A stretch of DNA of 64,000 bases from Lewinellaceae bacterium (lineage in GTDB: Bacteria > Bacteroidota > Bacteroidia > Chitinophagales > Saprospiraceae), in the NCBI GenBank assembly GCA_020636215.1, contig JACJYG010000008.1:234501-298500 (forward strand). The letters are read 5' to 3'. The position numbers were made by a program, and so were the translations under genes. Below are positions 18,801 through 26,166 of this stretch, in pieces (positions within the stretch are counted from its first letter, which is position 1; each line of letters begins with the position of its first letter). The notes under the pieces were generated by a model, which was not told the DNA's origin, did not search any database, and saw only the letters and a list, made by a program, of their open reading frames with translations.

Positions 18801-19984
18801 TCCCTTACGGTAATGATCTGCTCCCGGATGGAAGTATTATTGCACAGATCGCGCACCTGCCAAGTCCGCTCAATATCATAAGTATGCGGGCAACCGTCAT
18901 TGTCATCGACGATGTTATCCGAAAAGCTCACAAAAATAGGGCCGCCACAGAGGTCTACAGTATCCGTTACCGTACCGGTAATACTGAGGTCCAATGCATC
19001 CTGATCACAGGAAATGGTTGTATCTGACGGCACGGTAAAGGTGGGTGCGCGCTCATCCCGAACCTGTACGATGTGCACCGAAGTCGTCATATTGCCACAG
19101 GAGTCGGACACGGTCCATGTTCGACGGATATCATATTCCCGGTCCATACAGAGGCTGGTGAATGGCAGGGTATCCTGCACATATTCCGCTATCAGGCCCG
19201 GCTGGCAATCCATAACCGTAACCATGGAAGGCGGATTGTTCATCAGGTACTGGTCCAGCGTATCACACCCCACTTTCAAGGTGTCAGGTGGCAGGCCCAC
19301 CAAAATGGGCGGCGTAGTGTCGATCGTGACAAAACTTATATCGAGTGAGCCCATGTTGCCACAAACATCGTCGAAGACGAAAGTCACGACGAGGGTATCG
19401 CAGGGTGCATTAAAAGTACTGGGAATGGGTGCGGTAGGGCCAAAATTGGACACCCCGGTGCAATCGGTGATATTACTGCCAAGAATAAGCTGAATGCTGT
19501 TTTTCCAATTGGCATATCCGGTATCCTGTGCAACTTCACAGGCCATCACCGCATCGAGGGGGTCTATGGCGCCGAAGTTGGGCGCTTCCGTATCAGGCAG
19601 GATAACAATCATTTGGGTATCCATGTCCGTATTCCCATCGGAGTCCATGGCAATCCAGATCCGGTAGATGGTATCCTGCATGCAGGCATTGACCACCCCA
19701 TTATCTGTACTGTCTATGGGAAATACCATGAAATCTGGATCGATATCATCAGTGACGAGCAAGGAATCAGCAAGGGGGACATTGCAGATGCCCACAACAG
19801 TCGTATCGTTGGGCACCCCCTGTATTACGGGGGGCAGCGTCATCTGATGAGTTGGCTCCAGTTTGGGTTCATGCGTTGGATGGTTATTTTCACTTCGCGC
19901 CTGCAGGGGTTGCGCCCCGGTAAAGAGGGACAACAAACTGGTAAGGCAAAGAAGGGAAATAGAGCGGAGTAGTCGTCTTTTCAT
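12854..19984 (-). CDS. Giant adhesin-like T9SS cargo with HYR/Ig-like repeats and type-B C-terminal sorting domain
   Basis: 2376 residues from ATG at 19984 (signal peptide MKRRLLRSISLLCLTSLLSLFTG). Order: roughly residues 30-1100 hold HYR-like modules, each starting DTxxPxF/I and rich in paired Cys (DTTPPTFVVPADTTVNCG, DREPPILDCPADISVGLD). About 1150-1950 hold some nine to ten Ig/PKD-like modules with the repeated TYQWTGPNGF-type core and GxYxLxV strands. About 1950-2210 hold three AGxDxxxC modules. Then comes a VxxNDD-type Ig module, and the last 80 residues are a gliding-motility/CHU_C domain (ITPNGDGINDVF ... NRWGDEVYRS ... PADTYFYIV). It should be exported by T9SS to the cell surface as an adhesin or matrix protein. 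The ligand is unknown. Confidence 0.92.
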   Translation of the reverse strand: MKRRLLRSISLLCLTSLLSLFTGAQPLQARSENNHPTHEPKLEPTHQMTLPPVIQGVPNDTTVVGICNVPLADSLLVTDDIDPDFMVFPIDSTDNGVVNACMQDTIYRIWIAMDSDGNTDMDTQMIVILPDTEAPNFGAIDPLDAVMACEVAQDTGYANWKNSIQLILGSNITDCTGVSNFGPTAPIPSTFNAPCDTLVVTFVFDDVCGNMGSLDISFVTIDTTPPILVGLPPDTLKVGCDTLDQYLMNNPPSMVTVMDCQPGLIAEYVQDTLPFTSLCMDREYDIRRTWTVSDSCGNMTTSVHIVQVRDERAPTFTVPSDTTISCDQDALDLSITGTVTDTVDLCGGPIFVSFSDNIVDDNDGCPHTYDIERTWQVRDLCNNTSIREQIITVRDTTPPTFVVPADTTVNCGEENNLMITGVPTMLMDNCDDSLSYSMGPETIIAGMCQYEFTVERTWVVEDSCGNATQLIQRITVIDTIAPAISTVAADKMITCMAGMDIAQEFTNWINSHGGALASDNCALNDELNWKAYKAGTDTLVSMPALLCPAPSDTIVVQAVDFVVLDRCGNADTTSATFIVIDNTAPVIMGCPQDAVVANDPAQCEATFTLVPPLVEEECAASLLTESIDRMVILTSPAAPGQEGTTPVDPIELNFTVASPLPINAVGDATLSIDLRNADAEGMTEYFRVIGEDGSLLGRTGRSLTQCSDSDTTLTIPVAKINTWALDGVVTIRLEPNIQPTLSGSFAVNDICSPDSRVEANLSFDVRDFAQLRYQYRINNGTAVTVSPVGPVDVPLPLGENTIVYYVSDCAGNLDSCTYKVRVEDREPPILDCPADISVGLDPGVCSAMVTLPFPEGVTDNCGVAGTYEVTMPLDTASAWLTFTEDPNLNDFVANSKTYTFQNVAANAVGVATLTLDLKGDFNTTGAFVRVFGDSGGLVGGTPVGVASCSSPGEFVFSIPADTFNVWAADGVVEFLVEPNPIQVPPGLPGDGINPCAPAVVAADGEVDSISYIFATLSYREITPAYFAMGATDIPLTQMTPPAINPTHEFNVGQTMVSYVVADDQGNQDTCTFSVFVVDSEPPVALCQATIVEINPSGLEVDTVSVMEFDAGSYDNCLIDTMYLSPNTFTCEQAGTTVMATLTVVDGSGNTATCTKPIRIEAEPPSPTFSPGICGGDTLYLFANPPVAQGGVIYTYKWYNPSGLLISTQQNPIIPNVTAANAGAYVLQITGLTGCVAEEVVNVTITNQPLTPAINTSLNVCNDDDIVMNSSVTLNNAIYRWYSGLPPGNLMATTNVPQYVVPGPHQPGNQQYYMTIEANGCVSQPSQPVTITVTNRPVAIVNDEELTLCEGSAITLGTFVTGVTYTWTGPSGFTSNSQFPTVIDESTLNNAGVYQLVVTKNGCSSLPDFTVVNLLPKPPTPVLTAESGPVCEGETLVLKALPLGASTYHWVRPNLNEFTTTSNLFLLPNATNDYEGTWYVYTKKFGCDSDPSNSINVVINEVPDAMVSADPPEVCEHTTLRLFSGPSIPNATYQWTGPNGFTSVAQNPVINNIGLNGQGRYRVMIKTLPGCVDTASVEVVVLPNVNIVAISNNAPTCLDGPTDITLNATVFPSNDGSYTYQWTGPGTYMSIDSLAIIPGATAANNGNYQLVVTTGDGCRSAAASTLVSTRNAPATPPTPTLDPLTQPPFCTGEAVNLSISPYSGNGVAYNWVTPAGMVTTTTEILALSNLSPDDTGPYRVFVTVSGCNSDTSGMLPIAVNPVPLALATSNSPVCEGEPLQLSAIAPSGSTYQWTGPFTSSLPNPTIPAADPVLHSGAYTLVVMRNGCFSAPSVVNVVVNEKPNTPLASNSGPVCISTPGTALALSVSPASATSGADYLWYYNGDTVGVTQSLNFLLSDFTDFPGGDYAFWVEATLNDCASDPSLSTLATLSTIPQEEAAAGLDTAFCIGTVAELNGSTPEQSTGQWALIDGNATGVNILEPNEPSTAVEGLLGGNAYAFSWSLSSGACQNFSVDTVMLQIRLPEASSGGADQLLCAGDTIQLDALEPMEGVGEWTQSDVQADFNIVIDNELNPATTISGQGVAPGNTYVFTWTVRSECGIREDDVFITISDNDPYAGPDQLFCNDDNLAQLLAKEPAEGSFGRWSSPDGGLSFTSRDSINTAVTNLKIGDNIFIWTLDDGFCGESSRDTVVINYQENPKAANDVVSIEFAIETPVNVLSNDDIPPNSFINILNGPMHGMARVVGDSTFLYLPDVNFIGEDRLTYEVCSDGCECSTAMVRLLVGEDVQCVAPNIITPNGDGINDVFTVPCLLNEGDFPNSQVLIFNRWGDEVYRSIQPYENNWDGTFNGEDLPADTYFYIVNFGDGRPPLNGYLLIQR

Positions 19985-20436
19985 AGTTACTACTTTTTGG
20001 GATTCCTTTACAGCCAACGTTGGGCCATTGGCTAGCAAATGAACCGGGGGCTAATTTTTTTGAATGGGATTGTAAATGCGAATAGCAGGTTTTTTGACGC
20101 GGGCAGGGATGCCGGGCGGCTTACAGAGGACGTTCATGGGATACATACTAAATCGGTTTTTATGGTCTAATTTTCTCGATAGTACTAAGTCGATGCATAT
20201 GCCTGTGCCTTTCAGCCAGGCGCGGCGCGAAAACTGGAATGCAAAATATTAAAATCCAGCCAATCCCACCGAAATTTTTCTCTTCAAAATAACTGAAGAG
20301 GCTTGTTTATCAACCACTTCTAATCAGTTCTTCACAAGATGGTACGAAGATAGTGACTCAAGGTTTCAAATATTCTGCAACAAAAAAGATGAAAAACCGG
20401 GGTATTTCAAGGGAGTAGGAAGGAAGCGCCACTACC
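19985..20436. other. Intergenic region upstream of the giant gene
   Basis: About 450 bp without a credible gene. It should contain the promoter of the leftward T9SS operon, but I found no clear TAnnTTTG match on the reverse strand. AT-rich stretches lie near 20240-20300. Confidence 0.5.
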
Positions 20437-20640
20437 TTACTCCTCTTCGTCGAGGCCGGCAGGTTCCCCCTCCTCGCGTTCACGCAACTTTTTATCCTCG
20501 ACATTCTCATTGAGGAATTCGTTGAGCTTATCGACTTCAAAGTTGGAAATAATTTCCCCGAATTCGTTGATCCTGATATCGAAACCTTTAAGGTCTTTAT
20601 GCACTTCGGGATTTCCCTTTTTTGGTTTTTTCTTTGGCAT
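20437..20640 (-). CDS. Conserved small hypothetical protein
   Basis: 67 residues, Lys-rich start (MPKKKPKKGNPEVHKDL) then GFDIRINEFGEIISNFEVDK and an acidic tail ending in GLDEEE. No membrane helix or signal. It starts 33 bp after gltX on the same strand and is probably co-transcribed with it. I recall similar short proteins with a NPEVHKDLxGFDIxINxFGEI pattern in other Bacteroidota, but no function. Confidence 0.75.
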   Translation of the reverse strand: MPKKKPKKGNPEVHKDLKGFDIRINEFGEIISNFEVDKLNEFLNENVEDKKLREREEGEPAGLDEEE

Positions 20641-20673
20641 TGCAATGTGATTTGGCTGATAATATCCTTGTTT

Positions 20674-22422
20674 TCACCCCTGGGCAACCCATTCATCGAA
20701 CAATTGGAAGGCCTTTTTCAAGCGGCCTACCGTTTCCTGTTTTCCGAGTAGCTCCATCATTTCGAAAACTGCCGGCCCCTGCATAGTGCCGGCCAAGCCA
20801 ATGCGAAGCAAAGGGAATACTTCCCCAAATTTCAGCTCATTATCCTGAAGAAAACCTTCCACAAAGGCTTTGATGGGGCTGGCGCTGAAATCCGGAAGTA
20901 TGCTCAATCCTTCCACGAATTGCCGGAACAGGCCGCTCCGCCCGGCGTCCCAGCGCTTACGGGCGTTTTTCTCATCATAAGACCGGGGTGGTTCAAAGAA
21001 ATAGTACCCATTCTCCCAGAATTCCAGAAGCGTAACGGCACGCTCCCGCATCAGATCGATAAAGCTGTGGAGGAAAGCATCGCCAGGCTGGTGGCCATTT
21101 GCTTCAATGATAGGGCGAACCTTATCCATCAGATCAGCCGTATCCGCTTTCAAAATATACTGTTGGTTGAACCAGCGAGCCTTATCTATATCGAATCGGG
21201 CGCCCGACTTGCCGATCTTTTCAATGCTAAAAGCCTGAATGAGTTCCTCCAGGCTGAATATCTCCTGATCCGTGCCGGGGCTCCAACCCAGCAGCGCCAG
21301 GAAGTTAATGGTGGCTTCCGGCAAAAAACCGTATTCCCGGAATCCGACAAAGGAATCATCCTCCCTTTCACCTTGCCAGGAAAGCGGAAATACCGGAAAG
21401 CCGAGGCGGTCGCCGTCGCGCTTACTCAATTTGCCGAAAAGGGAGTCCTTCAAGAATGCTTTCAACTGGGCTTTCTCCGGTTCATCCTTGTCTTTTTCTT
21501 TCAAGCTAACAGCGATATTGGCCTTATCCTGTAATACCTGTAAGGCGAACTTCTCCGTTTTTTCAAAGTGGGCGGATGGCACGTCCGAATGTTTCTTGTG
21601 AAACTCCTGGGCCAGGCGCTGAGCCAGGACGGGTGTGTTTTCTTTATGCAAAAAACTTTCCGGCGCCGGCTTTAGAATAAGTGGCAGGTGAGCGAATTGA
21701 GGCATACTGTCTTCCCATCCGAAAGCGCGGTACAGCAATACATGGTGTGCGGTGCTGGACAGCCACTCTTCCCCCCGGATAACATGGGTAATCTCCATGA
21801 GGTGGTCATCTACGATATTGGCCAGGTGGTAGGTCGGTAGGCCGCCGGCTTTCATCAGCACTTTATCATCCAGTTCATTGGTGTCAAAAGTGACTTCCCC
21901 CCGGATCTGATCCTGAACCACGGCTTGTTCATTGGGCCGTACTTTAAGGCGCACCACATAAGGTTCCCCGGCAGATACGCGGCGCTGCACTTCTTCAGCG
22001 GGTAAGGCCAGGCTATTCTTTAAACGCTGCCGAACCCTGGCGTCATATTTAAAAGTGGGGTCTTTCAGGCGTTCCGCATCCAGCTCTTCAGGCGTATCAA
22101 AGGCTAAGTAGGCTTCTCCTTTATCGAGCAGTTGCTGGGTATATTTTTGGTAGAGTTCTTTTCGTTCCGACTGCCGGTAGGGCCCGTATGCCCCCCCGAA
22201 ACCAGGGCCTTCATCCGGTATCAGGCCTGACCATTTCAGCGATTCAATGATGTACTCCTCGGCGCCCGGTACATAGCGCAACTGGTCAGTATCTTCAATG
22301 CGAAGAATAAATGTCCCATTGTGTTTTTTGGCTAACAAATAGTTGTACAGGGCCGTACGCAGGCCTCCGATGTGAAGCGCTCCGGTAGGGCTGGGAGCAA
22401 AACGCAATCTTATGTTATTCAT
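20674..22422 (-). CDS. gltX: Glutamyl-tRNA synthetase with a large insertion before the KLSKR loop
   Basis: 582 residues from ATG at 22422 (the longer frame adds seven residues that class I synthetases lack). It charges tRNA-Glu with glutamate. The HIGH-like motif is in PSPTGALHIGG (residues 11-20), RIEDTD at 41-46, and the KMSKS-type loop is KLSKRDGD at 331-338. Bacterial GluRS is usually about 470-510 residues; the excess is mostly a block of about 77 residues (253-329) between HLPLILKP and GKLSKR, where the two segments are normally almost adjacent. The insert is charged and helical-looking (SLKEKDKDEPEKAQLKAF). A 163-bp MITE-like element lies 43 nt upstream of the start. Confidence 0.95.
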   Translation of the reverse strand: MNNIRLRFAPSPTGALHIGGLRTALYNYLLAKKHNGTFILRIEDTDQLRYVPGAEEYIIESLKWSGLIPDEGPGFGGAYGPYRQSERKELYQKYTQQLLDKGEAYLAFDTPEELDAERLKDPTFKYDARVRQRLKNSLALPAEEVQRRVSAGEPYVVRLKVRPNEQAVVQDQIRGEVTFDTNELDDKVLMKAGGLPTYHLANIVDDHLMEITHVIRGEEWLSSTAHHVLLYRAFGWEDSMPQFAHLPLILKPAPESFLHKENTPVLAQRLAQEFHKKHSDVPSAHFEKTEKFALQVLQDKANIAVSLKEKDKDEPEKAQLKAFLKDSLFGKLSKRDGDRLGFPVFPLSWQGEREDDSFVGFREYGFLPEATINFLALLGWSPGTDQEIFSLEELIQAFSIEKIGKSGARFDIDKARWFNQQYILKADTADLMDKVRPIIEANGHQPGDAFLHSFIDLMRERAVTLLEFWENGYYFFEPPRSYDEKNARKRWDAGRSGLFRQFVEGLSILPDFSASPIKAFVEGFLQDNELKFGEVFPLLRIGLAGTMQGPAVFEMMELLGKQETVGRLKKAFQLFDEWVAQG

Positions 22423-22464
22423 TAAATTTATTTTGGATCTCAATGATTTTTATTCCGTTGCTTA

Positions 22465-22627
22465 AGAAGCTGTTTGAATTTGGTTTTTAGAATTTATTAT
22501 AGGCTATTTTTTCGTCAATCAAGGCTCTTTTTGAGCCTCGTACCCATAGGTACGGGGCGAAAAAAAGCCGCAGAGTGGCGGAAAAAGAGGCATAATAAAA
22601 CTGAAGGACTAAATTCAAACAGCTTCT
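22465..22627. mobile_element. 163-bp MITE-like element, copy 1 (upstream of gltX)
   Basis: Perfect 17-bp terminal inverted repeats AGAAGCTGTTTGAATTT / AAATTCAAACAGCTTCT bound a largely palindromic 163-bp sequence with inner hairpins (AAGGCTC TTTTT GAGCCT and GTACCCATAGGTAC). It has no coding capacity. A second copy at 38128-38290 differs at only three bases. The ends sit 43 nt before the gltX start codon, so it lies in or next to the gltX promoter or leader. No clear target-site duplication is visible. Confidence 0.8.
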
Positions 22628-23000
22628 AAGGCTTTCACAAATAGCTTTTGCCTCCTTTTTTCCTTAATTTGGGGGATCCTTTTGTCTATCAGGCTACTCT
22701 ATGTCCCCATTTTTTGCTATTACGAATTTTTTTTGAAAAAAAAAGCCTTTTATAGCAGCAAAATCATTCCTCCGCGCGTTGTTCTCTGAAAGAGATTAAA
22801 CCCTACCAACAAAAAGCGCCCAAAAGCGTTGCCTAACAAACTAGACTCCAACTGCTGGAAAGCACAAATGTAAGGATTTTCAAAGAGCTTGCCAGCACCC
22901 CCTGTTTGAGTTAAAAGATTTCCCTTTTGAAACATACTTAGGGTAAGGCTTAATTCCATTTTTTCAAAATAATATCCCTGAACATTAATCCTGAAGTACT
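22628..23000. other. Intergenic region between the MITE copy and the deacetylase gene
   Basis: About 370 bp, AT-rich, with long T and A runs near 22725-22745. No credible gene; short open frames here lack a start context and any recognisable sequence. The deacetylase promoter must lie in it but I cannot place it. Confidence 0.4.
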
Positions 23001-23651
23001 ATGTATCTCGTAAAGACACCTCAATTTATCCAAAACCTGTTCCCCAACTACACCTGGCGAATACCCACTAAGGAAAAAGTGCTCTATCTGACTTTTGACG
23101 ATGGGCCTATTCCTAATGTCACACCCTGGGTGCTGAAACAACTGGAAGAGTATGACGCCCGTGCTACTTTCTTCTGTGTTGGAGAAAACATCCGCAAGCA
23201 TCCTGAAGTTTTCCATCAGGTTGTGGAACAAGGCCATGCCATCGGCAATCACACGCACAATCACCTCAACGGCTGGTTGTCCGACAACATTCCATACTTC
23301 CACAATGTGCGCCATTGCGCCAACCTGGCGCAGTCTGTGCTGTTCCGCCCCCCATACGGAAAGCTGAAGCCGAAGCAGGCTCAGTTCCTGCAACGCCATT
23401 ACCGCATCGTCATGTGGGATGTGCTCAGTGGGGATTTTGACCCCAAACTGTCGGAAGAACAGTGCCTGGCCAATGTGGTCAACAATGCTGAGCCCGGCTC
23501 TATAGTCGTCTTCCACGACAGCCTCAAAACGGAGGACAAGCTGCATTACGTACTGCCCCGCGTGCTGGAGCATTTCGCCAATAAAGGTTATTACTTCGGC
23601 AAGCTCAATGAAGAGGAGCTGGCCAGTACTCAAATGCGCGCTACTGCCTGA
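23001..23651 (+). CDS. Polysaccharide deacetylase family protein (NodB homology)
   Basis: 216 residues, almost entirely one NodB domain. Motif 1 TFDDGP is at 31-36 (catalytic base and metal Asp), motif 2 HTHNH at 84-88 (metal histidines), then RPPYG, a WDVLSGDFD segment and the final VVFHDS. It would remove acetyl groups from an N-acetylated glycan such as peptidoglycan or a surface polysaccharide. No signal peptide is evident, so it may act in the cytoplasm or be anchored by its N-terminal hydrophobic stretch; this is uncertain. A strong terminator follows. Confidence 0.9.
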   Translation: MYLVKTPQFIQNLFPNYTWRIPTKEKVLYLTFDDGPIPNVTPWVLKQLEEYDARATFFCVGENIRKHPEVFHQVVEQGHAIGNHTHNHLNGWLSDNIPYFHNVRHCANLAQSVLFRPPYGKLKPKQAQFLQRHYRIVMWDVLSGDFDPKLSEEQCLANVVNNAEPGSIVVFHDSLKTEDKLHYVLPRVLEHFANKGYYFGKLNEEELASTQMRATA

Positions 23652-23686
23652 TTTTTCTTTGTATTTCTGCAATGTTTATATAGCCG

Positions 23687-23722
23687 AAAGCCACTGCTCC
23701 GAAAGGATGCAGTGGCTTTTTT
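23687..23722 (+). terminator. Intrinsic terminator after the deacetylase gene
   Basis: AAAGCCACTGC and GCAGTGGCTTT form an 11-bp stem around an 11-nt loop, followed by TTTT. It lies 36 nt past the stop codon and faces the convergent exbD gene. Confidence 0.88.
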
Positions 23723-23759
23723 AGGCCGGCGTGACACTACTTGAGCCCCACAACGAACC

Positions 23760-24305
23760 TCACTCTCCCGCCATCAGGTCAACTGGTTCGGCCTCGGAGA
23801 TGACCAGGGGAATGGCGGCGCGCACCTGAGCCTGCTTTTGGGTAGAAAGCTGCTCATAGGGCCGCTCGTAGCGGTTCTGCGCTGCCTCCTCCCAGAGTTC
23901 GTTGTAAGCGGCTATCAATTCATTGTACACCTCAAGGTAGGCCTGATAGCTAGTGCCCCGGTCGTGGTGCAGCGAAACGACCGCCCGGTTGGGCGCCTTG
24001 GGCCGGGATTCCAGGCCACCGGGGTTCATAATAAAATCTTTGGTGAGCTGCCGAAGCTGCTGTACATCGGTAAGGCTGTTTTCCACCAATAGCTCATTTC
24101 TGGCATTGAGCTTGACCAGGAGGATATTCCTGTCGGCAATTGGTTTGGCCGGATCTTCTGTCCAAGGGGGCAGGCGTACGGCAATTCCCTTGTCCACCAG
24201 GATAGTGGTCGTAACCAGGAAAAAGATCAGCAGCAAAAAGGCGATGTCCGCCATCGACCCGGCGTTGATTGCATTGTCTTGCCGGCGTTTTGGTTTGTTC
24301 AACAT
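23760..24305 (-). CDS. exbD: ExbD-type biopolymer transport protein (no ExbB next to it)
   Basis: 181 residues. A short cytoplasmic N-terminus (MLNKPKRRQDNAINAGSMAD) is followed by one membrane helix with the proton-channel Asp (MADIAFLLLIFFLVTTTI) and a periplasmic domain (GIAVRLPPW onward). ExbD works with ExbB to convert proton motive force into energy for TonB-dependent uptake or other envelope tasks. Genes for ExbB or a second ExbD normally adjoin it; here the neighbours are a convergent deacetylase and a divergent tocopherol-cyclase-like gene, so this one is an orphan or its partners are elsewhere. Confidence 0.9.
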   Translation of the reverse strand: MLNKPKRRQDNAINAGSMADIAFLLLIFFLVTTTILVDKGIAVRLPPWTEDPAKPIADRNILLVKLNARNELLVENSLTDVQQLRQLTKDFIMNPGGLESRPKAPNRAVVSLHHDRGTSYQAYLEVYNELIAAYNELWEEAAQNRYERPYEQLSTQKQAQVRAAIPLVISEAEPVDLMAGE

Positions 24306-24445
24306 GTCTTGATATTTTGGTTAACAATACCGGCAGTTATTCGGACGACAGTTTCAGGAGCTCGTTTATAGCTTCTATGGGATAGATGTATTTCCCTATA
24401 TTTATGGCGTATACTGCACCATCTAAAAATACCCAAAATACTACC

Positions 24446-25435
24446 ATGCCGCATTTCCTCAACCGCTGGCGCGCCCTATGGAACCCCAATCGCTACCACG
24501 GCTGGGGGCGGCAGCGCAACTATTTCGAAGGCTGGTACTTCAAGTTTGTCGACCCGACAGAACAGTACGCTTTCGCCGCCATTCCTGGTATTTCCATGGG
24601 TAGCGACGGGAAACAACATGCCTTCGTACAAGTGCTGGACGGCAAGTTATGCCGGGCGAGTTACTATGAATTTCCGGTTTCCGAATTTGTCCCACAGGCC
24701 CACCGATTCGAATTGAATGTAGGTGAGAACGGGTTTTCAGAACAGCATCTGTCATTCCATCTGCCGGAGTTGAAAGGTGTCCTGAAACTGGATAGCCTTA
24801 GGCCCTGGCCTAAGATGCTGGGCGCACCGGGCATCATGGGGTGGTATTCCTTCATGCCTTTCATGGAGTGCTACCACGGTGTAGTGAGCCTCAATCACCA
24901 GCTGGAAGGCCAACTGGAAATATATGGCCAGCCGGTTGACTTTACCGGCGGCAAGGGTTATATCGAGAAAGACTGGGGGGAGTCTTTCCCTTCTTCCTGG
25001 ATATGGACACAAACTAACCACTTCGATGCCGGACAGCCGGTTTCGCTGATGGCCTCAGTGGCTAATATCCCCTGGATCGGCAGCCACTTCATCGGGTACA
25101 TCGTTGGCTTTTTGCTTGGAGAAAAACTGTACCGCTTCGCTACCTATACCGGAGCGAAAATGCGTGCTTCCCTGGGCGAAAAGGAGGTTTTCTTATCCTT
25201 TAAAGACAGAAAAAACCGCCTGGAAATCATAGCGCACAAAATCGGGGGCACCGGCGAATTGGTGTCTCCCATTTCCGGCGATATGATAGGAAAAGTCAAT
25301 GAAAGCCTGCAGGCCACCGTGGAAGTGAAACTTTTTGAGGGGGATTCGTTGTTATTTGAGGGAACAGGGAGAAATGCCGGGCTGGAAGTAGCTGGCCCGG
25401 TAGAAGAACTCCTTACAACAGAATGGCGCCGGTAG
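24446..25435 (+). CDS. Tocopherol-cyclase-like (lipocalin-related) protein
   Basis: 329 residues from ATG at 24446; the 20 extra upstream residues look non-coding. The opening YHGWGRQRNYFEGWYFK and the central GYIEKDWGESFPSSWIWTQTNHF match the Trp-rich signatures of the tocopherol cyclase family (Pfam PF14249). In plants and cyanobacteria that family closes the chroman ring of tocopherol, but most bacterial members lie outside any tocopherol pathway, and no other pathway gene is present here. A role on another lipid or as a lipid-binding protein is equally possible. Transcribed divergently from exbD. Confidence 0.82.
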   Translation: MPHFLNRWRALWNPNRYHGWGRQRNYFEGWYFKFVDPTEQYAFAAIPGISMGSDGKQHAFVQVLDGKLCRASYYEFPVSEFVPQAHRFELNVGENGFSEQHLSFHLPELKGVLKLDSLRPWPKMLGAPGIMGWYSFMPFMECYHGVVSLNHQLEGQLEIYGQPVDFTGGKGYIEKDWGESFPSSWIWTQTNHFDAGQPVSLMASVANIPWIGSHFIGYIVGFLLGEKLYRFATYTGAKMRASLGEKEVFLSFKDRKNRLEIIAHKIGGTGELVSPISGDMIGKVNESLQATVEVKLFEGDSLLFEGTGRNAGLEVAGPVEELLTTEWRR

Positions 25436-25546
25436 TTCAGTAAGTAAGGAAAGCGTTGTTGCTTGTATCACAAATACCGCTTAATTTAGGGCCGGCAATG
25501 CTGGCATTTATCAATTTGAACCGCAGTCGCCAAAACCATTAAGGCC

Positions 25547-25933
25547 ATGAAAAATCCATTCAAGTCATATACCGGAAAGTTTTCTGTCGAAAAATTCTGG
25601 AAGAAGCTTTTGCACCTTGCCGTTCACGCCGGTACCAAAGGCGTGTATTCCGCCCTATTGTTGTTTTACGCCTACCGCCGGAAAGAAACCCCCGCCTGGG
25701 CCAAGAGCATCATCCTCGGTGCATTAGGCTATTTGCTGACCCCGATCGATGCGATCCCGGACCTCAGCCCCATCATTGGCTATACCGACGACATTGGTGT
25801 GCTATCTTTTGGCCTGGTCACTATAGCTGGCTATATCAACGATGAGGTACGGGAAAATGCGCGCAAGCAACTGAGCCGCTGGTTCAAGCAATATGATGAA
25901 CAGGATCTGCTGGAGGTCGACAAGCAGCTTTAG
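25547..25933 (+). CDS. YkvA/DUF1232 family membrane protein
   Basis: 128 residues. Residues about 60-95 hold the DUF1232 signature: LGALGYLLTPIDAIPDLSP then IIGYTDDIGVLSFGL, a hydrophobic segment interrupted by conserved Pro and Asp residues. A charged tail (ENARKQLSRWFKQYDEQDL) follows. The family is widespread, small and membrane-associated, with no established biochemical role. Monocistronic by position. Confidence 0.85.
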   Translation: MKNPFKSYTGKFSVEKFWKKLLHLAVHAGTKGVYSALLLFYAYRRKETPAWAKSIILGALGYLLTPIDAIPDLSPIIGYTDDIGVLSFGLVTIAGYINDEVRENARKQLSRWFKQYDEQDLLEVDKQL

Positions 25934-26166
25934 ATTGGATTCATTCCAAATTTCCCTTGCTTTTACTTCTCCTCTTTCGCCGTTCGGCTATTTTTTGCAA
26001 TTTTAGCGTGCCAAGCCAAAATAAAGCAAAACACCTACCTCGGGATTTACTTACCTACGATTACAACTTAACCCAAATTCCATAATGAAGGCAGGCGCCG
26101 GCTACATTGCCCGGGTCAATAGCTACAGCTGTTTTCAGCTATTCAAATGCAAAAACTATAATCATC

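Noticed and set aside
12854..19984. Several 60-190-codon frames on the forward strand across the giant gene
   Set aside because: They reflect the repeat composition of the real reverse-strand gene; none has a credible start or homology.
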